A program made the position numbers and the translations under genes. From RGIG6165 sp045538835 (GTDB lineage: Bacteria > Bacillota > Clostridia > Oscillospirales > Feifaniaceae): 64,000 nt of DNA. The stretch spans positions 186,001 to 250,000 of the forward strand of contig JAZQEF010000018.1 of the NCBI GenBank assembly GCA_045538835.1, read 5' to 3'. The notes beneath the pieces were generated by a model. The model had not been told where the DNA came from. It saw nothing but the letters and a program-made list of their open reading frames with translations, and did not search any database. Of the stretch, positions 52,503 through 59,745 are shown in pieces; positions within the stretch are counted from its first letter, which is position 1; each line of letters begins with the position of its first letter.

Positions 52503-54365
52503 TTACTCAACAATATTGGGTTGAATCAAGCCTTGCTTCTCGGCAAGTTTGACAAAGCGATACAACTCGTGCGGTTTAACCAAGAACATATTATGTTCTT
52601 TACCGCCTCCCTCACGCACGTACTGCATAGCATCATAAATGTAATGCATACCTGTATACTGTCCCCACGCTCTGGTTCTTTTACATTCCAACTGTCCAAA
52701 ATAAACGGGAGTAAGACCGAAAAACGGTGTATCAAAGCCAAATGTAATATATTTGACCGGTCTGTCATTATTCTCATAGAAGTATTCCCATTCCTTTAAA
52801 CGTTCCAGAGGATGTCCGTATCCGGGGAACCATTGCGGTGCCTGCTGATTAATCGCCGTCATACCGTTGCCTTCGTATTCAATTCTGGGAGGTTGGTGAG
52901 AGTTTTTATACGTGATATAATATTCAAATCCCAACTTGGAAATAGCACTAAACTGCGGAGTTCCTGTATTAAATCTATAGAACGGGGATGCATCCTGGAA
53001 TGAATAATATCCCTTCGGAACCATGCGCTCTCCTACATGAGAAGCAATATCTTTTTTTGCACGGGTTATTAAGGACTGCAAAAATTCAGGTTCCATATAG
53101 CCTTCAGCCTCGGTAGCAACCGAAATGCCTGCACTGGAAATCATCGGTTCCAGATTGGGGCATACACCGCCCTGTTCAAGGGGAATATACAACTGCTCGA
53201 CCAATTCAGGATGATAGTCGTACCACGTTGACGGGAAAGCAATACCCGCACGCATACCATCAAGTGACATCAGACTTAAAAAGTTATTTATAACCGGCAA
53301 ATGTCCGAGGTCCGCAGCATAAAATACGAAGCAAACGGGAATATCCTTGTTTTTAATTCTCTCGAGCAGATATTCGTCGGAATATTCATCGTCCCAAGGA
53401 GTTTTTACAGCAGGGTCATTAAGCCAATCAAGAGGCAGAGGATACTGCTTTTGTTGTGTAAATCCAATACGATGATTGAGACCCACTAAATTGAGTATCA
53501 GGTTATATTGACCGAATGCAGCAACCACTCCGTCATAATCCTTTATCTGTCCCCATTTCGGATGAAGAACAATCTGATTACCTATGACATCACAGTTATT
53601 GAATTTATCGGCATAGTACTTAACCGTAGGAATAAACGCTTCCCATTCATAATCCTCGTAAAGTGCAATTACCCCATTGCGAATAAAATATGTCTCCCAG
53701 CGCATTGCACCATTGGGGTCAATAAAGCCTACCTGCTTTCCGTTTTGCCAATTTCGTTCTGCAATTCTTACGGTTACAGAAGCGTATGTATCGTTCTCCT
53801 GAAGTGAATCAATTGCTTCTGCACCCTCCACTGTACAATAGAGTGAATACAGTTTTTTACCTTTTTTCTGTTCTTCGCTTGCCGCACCATACACACTCTC
53901 ACTGATTCCAAGGCAGTCTCTCTTCATAATTTCAGGATAGCAGTAAGGTGTATAATAATTTTCACCCTCTCGACGATCGGGAAGAATTAACAAACTATCC
54001 GGCAGTGATTTGTTGAAGAAAGCATAAATGTCAGAATAAAACTCTAAAGTCTCATCTGCCTTTCGTGCAGAGATTACCTTACCTCCAAAGGCAAGAACTT
54101 CGCGTCTGAACTGATAAGAGTGCTGATCGGTCAAACTGCAAAAAAGAATTTCGTCATAAAAATTTGCCAGATAGTAAAAGCCCTCCAGATGAGAATGACC
54201 GGCAGCAGGTAATATCTCGCCAAACATTGTCCAGCGACGATTACAAACATAGGATTCAAAATCAATTCCCTGCTCCTTTGCAAGTCTGGAAAGTGTGGGA
54301 ATTACTGTTGCGGATGATAAACACTTATCATCACTGAAGAAAAATAAAAGTTTTTTGTTTTTCAT
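52503..54365 (-). CDS. Skin-borne 620-residue protein, unrecognised, possibly carbohydrate-active
   Basis: Soluble, no signal peptide: MKNKKLLFFFSDDKCLSSATV is polar enough to be cytosolic. The central part (near 345-480), with PVCFVFYAADLGHLPVINNFL, PSTWYDYHPELVEQL and PKGYYSFQDASPFYRFNTGTP, has the look of a beta/alpha-barrel related to polysaccharide deacetylase or GH folds, but I see no canonical DD-HxxxH NodB motif, so this is weak. Aromatic content is high (many W, Y, F), as in sugar-binding proteins. Translationally coupled to the SGNH hydrolase by a 4-nt overlap, and divergently placed from an AraC regulator, so a carbohydrate-linked role is inferred. Confidence 0.7.
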   Translation of the reverse strand: MKNKKLLFFFSDDKCLSSATVIPTLSRLAKEQGIDFESYVCNRRWTMFGEILPAAGHSHLEGFYYLANFYDEILFCSLTDQHSYQFRREVLAFGGKVISARKADETLEFYSDIYAFFNKSLPDSLLILPDRREGENYYTPYCYPEIMKRDCLGISESVYGAASEEQKKGKKLYSLYCTVEGAEAIDSLQENDTYASVTVRIAERNWQNGKQVGFIDPNGAMRWETYFIRNGVIALYEDYEWEAFIPTVKYYADKFNNCDVIGNQIVLHPKWGQIKDYDGVVAAFGQYNLILNLVGLNHRIGFTQQKQYPLPLDWLNDPAVKTPWDDEYSDEYLLERIKNKDIPVCFVFYAADLGHLPVINNFLSLMSLDGMRAGIAFPSTWYDYHPELVEQLYIPLEQGGVCPNLEPMISSAGISVATEAEGYMEPEFLQSLITRAKKDIASHVGERMVPKGYYSFQDASPFYRFNTGTPQFSAISKLGFEYYITYKNSHQPPRIEYEGNGMTAINQQAPQWFPGYGHPLERLKEWEYFYENNDRPVKYITFGFDTPFFGLTPVYFGQLECKRTRAWGQYTGMHYIYDAMQYVREGGGKEHNMFLVKPHELYRFVKLAEKQGLIQPNIVE

Positions 54366-54949
54366 TGTTCTTGCTCCTTTACTTCCTTAATTTTATTAGC
54401 AACCAAAGTTGATATTTTTTCAATCCCCGCATCGTTCGGGTGAATGAGGTCATCCTCTCTGATATACCTTTCAACATCATCTCGCAGAGCGCTGTTTAGA
54501 TCGTTGATAATCACACCCTCTGCTTGCATTAGTGCCACAGCCGCTGAGTTATAGCGATCGATATCGGCATTAAAATGACGAGAATCGTTTTTGCCTCTCG
54601 GTAATTCCTTTTGGGGAAGTGTTGGCGTAGAAGTAGCAAAAATGATTTTGGCACCGGTTTTTCTCAATTGTCTCAAAATACGTCCAAGATAATCCAAATA
54701 GACAGGTAACGGTGTCATATTTCCATCGTCATAATAAATTGCAGTATCCCAAAGGCCATTGTTCCAATGGACAATCTCCGGATCGGGAAACTTAGTCAGA
54801 TAAGAATGCAAAGAATTAAATGTTTTTGCAGCATATTGGCAATTGTGGTCAGGTGACCAAACTTCATATTCTTCACCAAGTTTTTCCCGTATCTTTTCTT
54901 CACTAAACATGCGAATCGAATCACCGATAAGCATAACCCTCGTAGCCAT
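54362..54949 (-). CDS. SGNH/GDSL hydrolase (esterase) in skin element
   Basis: 195 residues. Block I is VMLIGDSIRMF near residues 5-15 with the nucleophile serine in GDS; block III is WNNGLWD near 62; block V DDLIHPNDAG near 172 supplies Asp and His. Lipolytic or carbohydrate-acetyl esterase activity is expected; the substrate is unknown, with no signal peptide. ATG 54949 has AAAGGAG 7 nt upstream; the longer frame to 55003 has no comparable site. First gene of the two-gene cargo operon, divergent from araC. Confidence 0.87.
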   Translation of the reverse strand: MATRVMLIGDSIRMFSEEKIREKLGEEYEVWSPDHNCQYAAKTFNSLHSYLTKFPDPEIVHWNNGLWDTAIYYDDGNMTPLPVYLDYLGRILRQLRKTGAKIIFATSTPTLPQKELPRGKNDSRHFNADIDRYNSAAVALMQAEGVIINDLNSALRDDVERYIREDDLIHPNDAGIEKISTLVANKIKEVKEQEQ

Positions 54950-54968
54950 TTCGTTTCTCCTTTGTTGT

Positions 54969-55070
54969 ATAATTGACACAATTATGTATGTTGTGTTATA
55001 CATATAATATCATAGAAAATATATCTTTTAAAGACCATATTCTGCAATTTTTGCAGATATCCTGCAATTT
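54969..55070. promoter_or_regulatory. Divergent operator region of the skin cargo
   Basis: Between the SGNH gene and the AraC gene. ATAATTG-ACA-CAATTAT (54969-54985) and TATGTAT/ATACATA (54983-55004) are inverted repeats. CTGCAATTT occurs at 55042-55050 and again at 55062-55070, exactly 20 bp apart, as expected for AraC-family half-sites; the first also forms CTGCAA-TTT-TTGCAG. Confidence 0.6.
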
Positions 55071-55082
55071 AAGGAGACAGCA

Positions 55083-55892
55083 ATGGACAAATATCTGGCA
55101 CAACAGAGTTACTATGTTAAATGGAAAAAGATCACCACGGAGCACTATCTCTCCCCCTACGATCACATCTTTGATATCGGCAAAAAAAATCCACGCACCA
55201 CGTTTATATATATAGTTAAGGGAGAAGTTAATCTGCACACTGTCAGCAGCATTATACACGGCAAAGCAAACGACTTGATTTATGTTCCGCACGGTGCACG
55301 ATATCATTCAGTTTGGAGCGGTGAAAGCGGAACTGAACATTATTGCATTCACGCCATTCCTCTCGACACATATCAACCCTATGCCGAGCCTTACGATCTG
55401 CAAAGGGTACCGTCGCTATCAAACATTGAGACAGGTATGTGCATACAAGAAATCTACCGTTTGTTTGCAACAAACAACGAAAATATGGTCATGCAGGGAG
55501 TAGCAAAATTCTTTGAACTATACTCCCGAACACTTCCGTTTTTACAAACAGAACGCCACACCAATCACTCCACTCTATTGACTAAAGCAACCGCCTATAT
55601 CCAAGAACACTATGCTGAGCAGTTTAACATCGGAAAAATTGCCGAGGCATTGCAGGTGTCAGAATCCACCATATATCATCTGTTCAAAAACGAGATTGGT
55701 ACAACACCCACCAAATACCATAACCACATTCGCCTTGAAAAAACTACGTTAGCGCTTAAAGAAGATGCTCCCATAGAAGAAATTGCTTACCGTCACGGTT
55801 TCGCCTCCTACGGTTATTTCAGAGAACTTTTCAAATCCTATACGGGCATGACACCAAAGGAATACAGAAAACAACGCTATGAAAAAAGTTAA
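55083..55892 (+). CDS. AraC family transcriptional regulator in skin element
   Basis: 269 residues. A cupin-like N-terminal ligand domain (YIVKGEVNLHTVSSIIHGKANDLIYVPHGARY) is followed by two helix-turn-helix units: YAEQFNIGKIAEALQVSESTIYHLFKNEIG and EEIAYRHGFASYGYFRELFKSYTGMTPKEY, the classic AraC C-terminus. Such regulators usually sense a sugar or other small molecule. AAGGAG lies 6 nt before ATG 55083. Divergent from the SGNH operon, which it probably controls, with likely autoregulation through the CTGCAATTT half-sites. Confidence 0.92.
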   Translation: MDKYLAQQSYYVKWKKITTEHYLSPYDHIFDIGKKNPRTTFIYIVKGEVNLHTVSSIIHGKANDLIYVPHGARYHSVWSGESGTEHYCIHAIPLDTYQPYAEPYDLQRVPSLSNIETGMCIQEIYRLFATNNENMVMQGVAKFFELYSRTLPFLQTERHTNHSTLLTKATAYIQEHYAEQFNIGKIAEALQVSESTIYHLFKNEIGTTPTKYHNHIRLEKTTLALKEDAPIEEIAYRHGFASYGYFRELFKSYTGMTPKEYRKQRYEKS

Positions 55893-56151
55893 AATGCTTT
55901 TTGAAAAATCCGTAAGAAGTAAGCATATTGCGCATACAAAATCCCACCAAGGTTTTCATTACAATATCTACTTCCAAATTTCATTTATATATTATATTTG
56001 TTGTCGTAACCTTTGTTATTGGACATAATCAAAAATCCAAGCAAGAAAAGCTGAAACAATTCATAAATATTTAGCATAACTACTTCAATTTGAAGAACTT
56101 TATGTTGTAATACGTGCACATACATAACATAAAGTTTTTGGAGGGTATGCT
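55893..56151 (+). other. Intergenic region ahead of the recombinase
   Basis: A 259-bp gap. It is AT-rich, has no credible frame and no obvious terminator for the AraC gene. The only structure seen is the hairpin listed at 56096-56136. A -10-like CATACATA (56119-56126) resembles a sigma-E -10, but a convincing -35 was not found. Confidence 0.5.
56096..56136 (+). promoter_or_regulatory. Inverted repeat just upstream of the skin recombinase
   Basis: AACTTTATGTT (56096-56106) and AACATAAAGTT (56126-56136) are exact complements 19 nt apart, 5 nt before the GGAGGG ribosome binding site. It could be an operator (for a SpoIIID-type regulator) or an mRNA hairpin near the start. Confidence 0.55.
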
Positions 56152-57894
56152 ATGAAAGAAAAAACTATAAAGCAGTTTGTGGTATATTCAAGAAAATCCA
56201 GATTTACAGGCAAGGGCGAAAGCATTGAAAATCAGATTGAAATGTGCCGCCAGTATATTGCTACACATTACAGCCAAGAAGAAGCAGATGCAGCCTTCAT
56301 CTATGAAGATGAGGGCTTTTCGGGTGGTACACTTGAACGCCCGAAGTTTAAGAAAATGATGAACGATTCACAGAAAATCAAATTCGCCGCTATCGTTGTG
56401 TATCGTCTTGACCGTATCAGCCGTAATATCGGAGATTTTGCAAAACTGATTGAGGACTTGAGCAACCGTGAAATTGACTTTATTTCTATCCGCGAACAGT
56501 TTGATACATCGTCCCCGATGGGACGCGCCATGATGTATATTGCCTCCGTTTTCTCGCAGTTGGAGCGCGAAACGATTGCAGAGCGTATCAGAGATAATAT
56601 GCACGAACTGTCAAAAACAGGGCGTTGGCTCGGAGGCACTACTCCTACGGGCTATGAATCCGAGAGTATTTCCAATGTAACCGTTGACGGCAAAACCCGC
56701 AAGGCTTGTAAACTGAAAATTATCCCCGAAGAAATCAGTTTAGTTAAACTAATTTTCAATAAATTCATTGAAACAGGCTCACTTACAAAAACCGAGCAAT
56801 TTTTAATGCAGAAACATTATAAGACAAAACGAGGAAAGACATTTACTCGTTTTGCCATCAAGGGCATTCTTTCCAATCCCGTGTATATGATTGCTGACGA
56901 AGACGCTTATAATTACCTTGTCGAAAACGATGTTGACCTTTTCTCAGAAAAATATGCATTTGACGGCAAACACGGTATTATGGCTTATAACCGTACTTTG
57001 CAGCGTCCCGGCAAAACCACACAGGAAAAGCCGATAAACGAATGGATTGTATCCGTTGGCAAGCACAAGGGCGTTATACCCGGCGCTGTTTGGGTACAGG
57101 TGCAAAATCTTTTGGAATTGAACAAATCCAAGAGTTATCGCAAACCGAGAAGTAATGTTGCATTGCTATCAGGAATCCTATACTGCGGTAAGTGTGGCAA
57201 TTATATGCGCCCTAAAATGTCTGACCGTCTGACCGCAACAGCTGATCCAATCTACACCTATTTATGCACTGCAAAGGAGCACAGCAGAAGTCATGTATGC
57301 GACATAAAAAACGCAAACGGCAATACGCTTGATACAAAGGTTATTTCAACAGTAAAGAGCTTTGGTAAACTAAGTTCTGATATGGCAAATCGAATTACAC
57401 AGACAAAAAAGCGTATTAACGGCAACTGCGAGGAGTATGACGAAGAAGTAGTTAAGGTAAAATCTCTGATTGATGAAAACGAAAAGGATATTAAGACACT
57501 CGTTCTCTCACTCGGAAAATCCGTTGGTACACACGCTGAAAAATATATCATGGAGCAGATAGACGAACTTCACGAAAAAGGTGAAAAACTGAAAAAACGC
57601 CTGTCCGAACTGGAAGCCATTATGCAGCAGCATGATCTTACTGAAATCGAATTTGATCTCATTCGTCAGTCGCTTTCTACGATGAGTGAGAATGTCGAAA
57701 AATATAGCGTTGAGCAAAAACGCACCGCTATTAGAACATTCATCCGCAAAATCGTATGGGACGGTGAAAACGCTCATGTATATCTATTCCACAATGACGA
57801 TGACTATGAATTTCCCGAGCCGTCTGATGGTGCAAATAACTCCGATAACGACAAAAATCCTAACGGAGATTTATCAAATACGACGAGCCGTTAG
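56152..57894 (+). CDS. spoIVCA: Large serine recombinase of the skin element (SpoIVCA-like)
   Basis: Excises the element so that sigK can be expressed in the mother cell. The resolvase catalytic domain has Y-S-R-K-S at residues 12-16 with nucleophile S16, then VYRLDRISRNIGDF and the SQLERETIAERIRDNM helix. A recombinase domain follows, and a zinc ribbon with LYCGKCGNYMRP and later cysteines (near 345-395). A coiled coil is at about residues 425-505. 580 residues, intact. GGAGGG precedes ATG 56152. The stop codon lies 12 nt from the right core and overlaps the right arm. In B. subtilis the homologue is controlled by sigma-E and SpoIIID; that control here is inferred. Confidence 0.93.
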   Translation: MKEKTIKQFVVYSRKSRFTGKGESIENQIEMCRQYIATHYSQEEADAAFIYEDEGFSGGTLERPKFKKMMNDSQKIKFAAIVVYRLDRISRNIGDFAKLIEDLSNREIDFISIREQFDTSSPMGRAMMYIASVFSQLERETIAERIRDNMHELSKTGRWLGGTTPTGYESESISNVTVDGKTRKACKLKIIPEEISLVKLIFNKFIETGSLTKTEQFLMQKHYKTKRGKTFTRFAIKGILSNPVYMIADEDAYNYLVENDVDLFSEKYAFDGKHGIMAYNRTLQRPGKTTQEKPINEWIVSVGKHKGVIPGAVWVQVQNLLELNKSKSYRKPRSNVALLSGILYCGKCGNYMRPKMSDRLTATADPIYTYLCTAKEHSRSHVCDIKNANGNTLDTKVISTVKSFGKLSSDMANRITQTKKRINGNCEEYDEEVVKVKSLIDENEKDIKTLVLSLGKSVGTHAEKYIMEQIDELHEKGEKLKKRLSELEAIMQQHDLTEIEFDLIRQSLSTMSENVEKYSVEQKRTAIRTFIRKIVWDGENAHVYLFHNDDDYEFPEPSDGANNSDNDKNPNGDLSNTTSR

Positions 57895-57910
57895 GAGAAG
57901 ATAGCGAATG
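57886..57910 (+). repeat. Right attachment site: right arm plus core AATG
   Basis: Arm AGCCGTTAGGAGAAGATAG (57886-57904), then CG and core AATG (57907-57910). Its reverse complement matches the left arm at 15 of 19 positions, including the eight outermost TAACGGCT bases. Confidence 0.85.
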
Positions 57911-58272
57911 AAATACTGATGTACTTCCGTTCGCAGAAAAAGAGCGCATCAGACGTTTCGTTAAACGAAACTCTCGACAACGAATCCGAGTCCTCCTCGC
58001 TCTCTCTTATGGACGTTATAAGTTGCGAAGACGATATGCTCGACAATGTTGACCTTGCAGCAAATATCAGGCTTCTCCGTAAATATATGAACAGTGAACT
58101 TACAGGACGTGAAAAGCGCATTATCTGCATGCGATACGGCATAGGCAGTGAAAAAGCACTGACTCAGCATGAGATAGCAAAAAGGCTTGATATATCGCGT
58201 TCGTATGTTTCGAGAATAGAAAAAAAGGCTTTAACTAAACTGCAGACAGCATTCAACGACCGTCAGTTCTGA
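57910..58272 (+). CDS. sigK: Sigma-K C-terminal half
   Basis: Completes sigma-K after excision. Beginning at the G of the core, the frame reads EILMYFRSQKK and DVSLNETL of region 3, then region 4 with LTGREKRIICMRYGIG and the helix-turn-helix TQHEIAKRLDISRSYVSRIEKKAL. With the N-half it makes a full-length protein that covers regions 2-4. In the unexcised chromosome it has no ribosome binding site of its own; ATG 57919 is internal. The last 20 nt overlap the convergent NusG-II/ApbE gene end. The B. subtilis counterpart is SpoIIIC. Confidence 0.95.
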   Translation, partial: EILMYFRSQKKSASDVSLNETLDNESESSSLSLMDVISCEDDMLDNVDLAANIRLLRKYMNSELTGREKRIICMRYGIGSEKALTQHEIAKRLDISRSYVSRIEKKALTKLQTAFNDRQF

Positions 58273-59482
58273 TTATCTCACCGTCATTAGTTATCCATAT
58301 TACTTTTAAATCATATTTCTCTACAAGTGCCTTCCCCTCTTCCATATCCATGCAGAAGAGCGCAGTTGAAAAGGCATCTCCCACTCCGCTGTCATCGCAT
58401 ATGACCGTCACAGAAGCATAACGGTTTGACGGATACAGCGTTTTTATATCAATTATATGGTTATAATTTTCACGATATCTTCTGTATGAGCCGCTGGTAA
58501 CAACGGCTTCATTTTTTGCCCGAACTGTAATGATACTTCCCTCACCAAAAGGATTCTGTATACCTATCTCCCAGCCGTCCATACCTTTTTTATTACCTCT
58601 GACAACAACATTTCCGCCTGCATTTATGCAAAAATCCGTCATACCCATAGACACAAGTTCATCTGCAACCATTTCTGCACAAAACCCCTTTGCAGTCGCC
58701 CCAACATCAAGAAGAGTTTCTTTATCGGTAATATAGACACTGTTATTTTCTACTTTGATCTTATCAGTTGAGCAATGTTCATAAGCCAAATTTAAAGCTT
58801 CGTCATCAGGCTTTTCAGTATTTCCGTTTATAAAGTCGCGCCAGAGTTTTGTAACAGCGCCAAACGAGGGGTCTGTGTACCCCTCTGTCATTTTTTGCGC
58901 ATCGAGAGCAAATAAAATGCCCTTCACAAGCACTTTATCAACGATTACCGCCTTGTTTCCCGCCTCTTCATTTACAGTGTAAAGGTTAGGTTCTTTACAC
59001 TCTTTAAATGCGTCAAAAAGGTCAGATAATTGAGTCATTCTGTCTTGAAAATAATCAAAATACGAGGTAAATTCCTCTTTGCTGCCTGTATATCCGTAAA
59101 GAGTGACTACCGTGTCAAAAGCATCTATAAAAGTATCGCTGTAAAGCACTTGTTCACCTTTGTGAGCCGATATACTGACAGTCACTTCATTAGGAAGGCA
59201 AACCGCAACATCACCTAACTCATCAAGTTTTCCAGCATTCACGCAAATCTTATCTTTACAAGTTGATTCTGTTACATAGGCTGTACTATTCTCTATCTTT
59301 ATTTTTACACCATTCTGCTCTGTCTGCATATCTTTTTCAAGAGAATAATACGAACTCTCTCCGCTTACTGTTATCTTTACATACTTAGCATTTTCACCGT
59401 TTTTCAATGCTATAGCGGCAACCGAAATGAAAAGTGAAAGTGCTATCGTAAGCGAAACAAAAAGTGTCTTTCTACTTTTCAC
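58253..59482 (-). CDS. NusG domain II / ApbE FAD:protein FMN transferase fusion
   Basis: Lipid- or membrane-anchored flavin transferase that attaches FMN to threonines of RnfG and RnfD. A signal/anchor segment (about residues 5-27) is followed by a NusG-II-like domain with STAYVTESTCKDKICVNAGKLD and VAVCLPNEVTVSI (near 60-105). From about 110 on comes the ApbE domain, with FIDAFDTVVTLYGY, LLDVGATAKGFCAEMVADEL and CINAGGNVVVRGNK. The Clostridial norm is separate genes for the NusG-II protein and ApbE beside rnf. 409 residues. Its start overlaps the short rnfB by 11 nt, and its end overlaps the sigK 3' end by 20 nt (convergent). Confidence 0.88.
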   Translation of the reverse strand: MKSRKTLFVSLTIALSLFISVAAIALKNGENAKYVKITVSGESSYYSLEKDMQTEQNGVKIKIENSTAYVTESTCKDKICVNAGKLDELGDVAVCLPNEVTVSISAHKGEQVLYSDTFIDAFDTVVTLYGYTGSKEEFTSYFDYFQDRMTQLSDLFDAFKECKEPNLYTVNEEAGNKAVIVDKVLVKGILFALDAQKMTEGYTDPSFGAVTKLWRDFINGNTEKPDDEALNLAYEHCSTDKIKVENNSVYITDKETLLDVGATAKGFCAEMVADELVSMGMTDFCINAGGNVVVRGNKKGMDGWEIGIQNPFGEGSIITVRAKNEAVVTSGSYRRYRENYNHIIDIKTLYPSNRYASVTVICDDSGVGDAFSTALFCMDMEEGKALVEKYDLKVIWITNDGEIIRTDGR

Positions 59483-59735
59483 CCAAAACTTCCTTTATAT
59501 TGTTTATAGTCTTGTCCCTGCCGGGCCTGCACAAATCTATCGGCGCACCGTTTAAAAGTGCGGCGGCATATCCGTCACATCCGGGATATCCGCACGCGCC
59601 GCAGTTATAACCCGGCAAAGCACCCCGCATTTTTTCAAGTTTTTCATCATTCTTATTTATAAATGCAGATGCAAGCGATAGAACTATTCCAAAGACAAGC
59701 CCAAGTACACCGAGCAGTACAACAGCATAAACCAT
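59472..59735 (-). CDS. rnfB: RnfB-like protein, short form with a single Fe-S cluster motif
   Basis: 87 residues: an N-terminal membrane helix (about 3-25), a KNDEKLEKMRGALPGYNCGAC region and the RnfB cluster motif C-x2-C-x4-C-x15-C. Normal RnfB then has two or more ferredoxin-type [4Fe-4S] domains, for a total of about 270 or more residues. Here the frame ends at 59472 and the next gene begins at 59482, so the ferredoxin module is absent and not hidden by an obvious frameshift. GAGGTG precedes ATG 59735. Confidence 0.85.
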   Translation of the reverse strand: MVYAVVLLGVLGLVFGIVLSLASAFINKNDEKLEKMRGALPGYNCGACGYPGCDGYAAALLNGAPIDLCRPGRDKTINNIKEVLGEK

Positions 59736-59745
59736 TTATTTCACC

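Larger units (their letters stand above)
52126..57910 (+). mobile_element. sigK intervening (skin) element, 5.78 kb
   Basis: The interval between AATG at 52126-52129 and AATG at 57907-57910; precise excision removes 5,781 bp and restores the sigK frame. B. subtilis skin recombines at an AATGA repeat, and here the shared core is AATG. It carries a large serine recombinase at its right end, an AraC regulator, an SGNH hydrolase, a 620-residue unknown and a gene remnant, and no phage structural genes. It is much smaller than the best-known skins. Intact recombinase, matching arms and restored frame suggest it is functional; excision itself is inferred. Confidence 0.93.

Noticed and set aside
52126..57910. 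Phage remnant or defence island within the skin element
   Set aside because: No capsid, tail, lysis, restriction, CRISPR or toxin gene was found; only the recombinase, regulator, hydrolase, unknown and one remnant are present.
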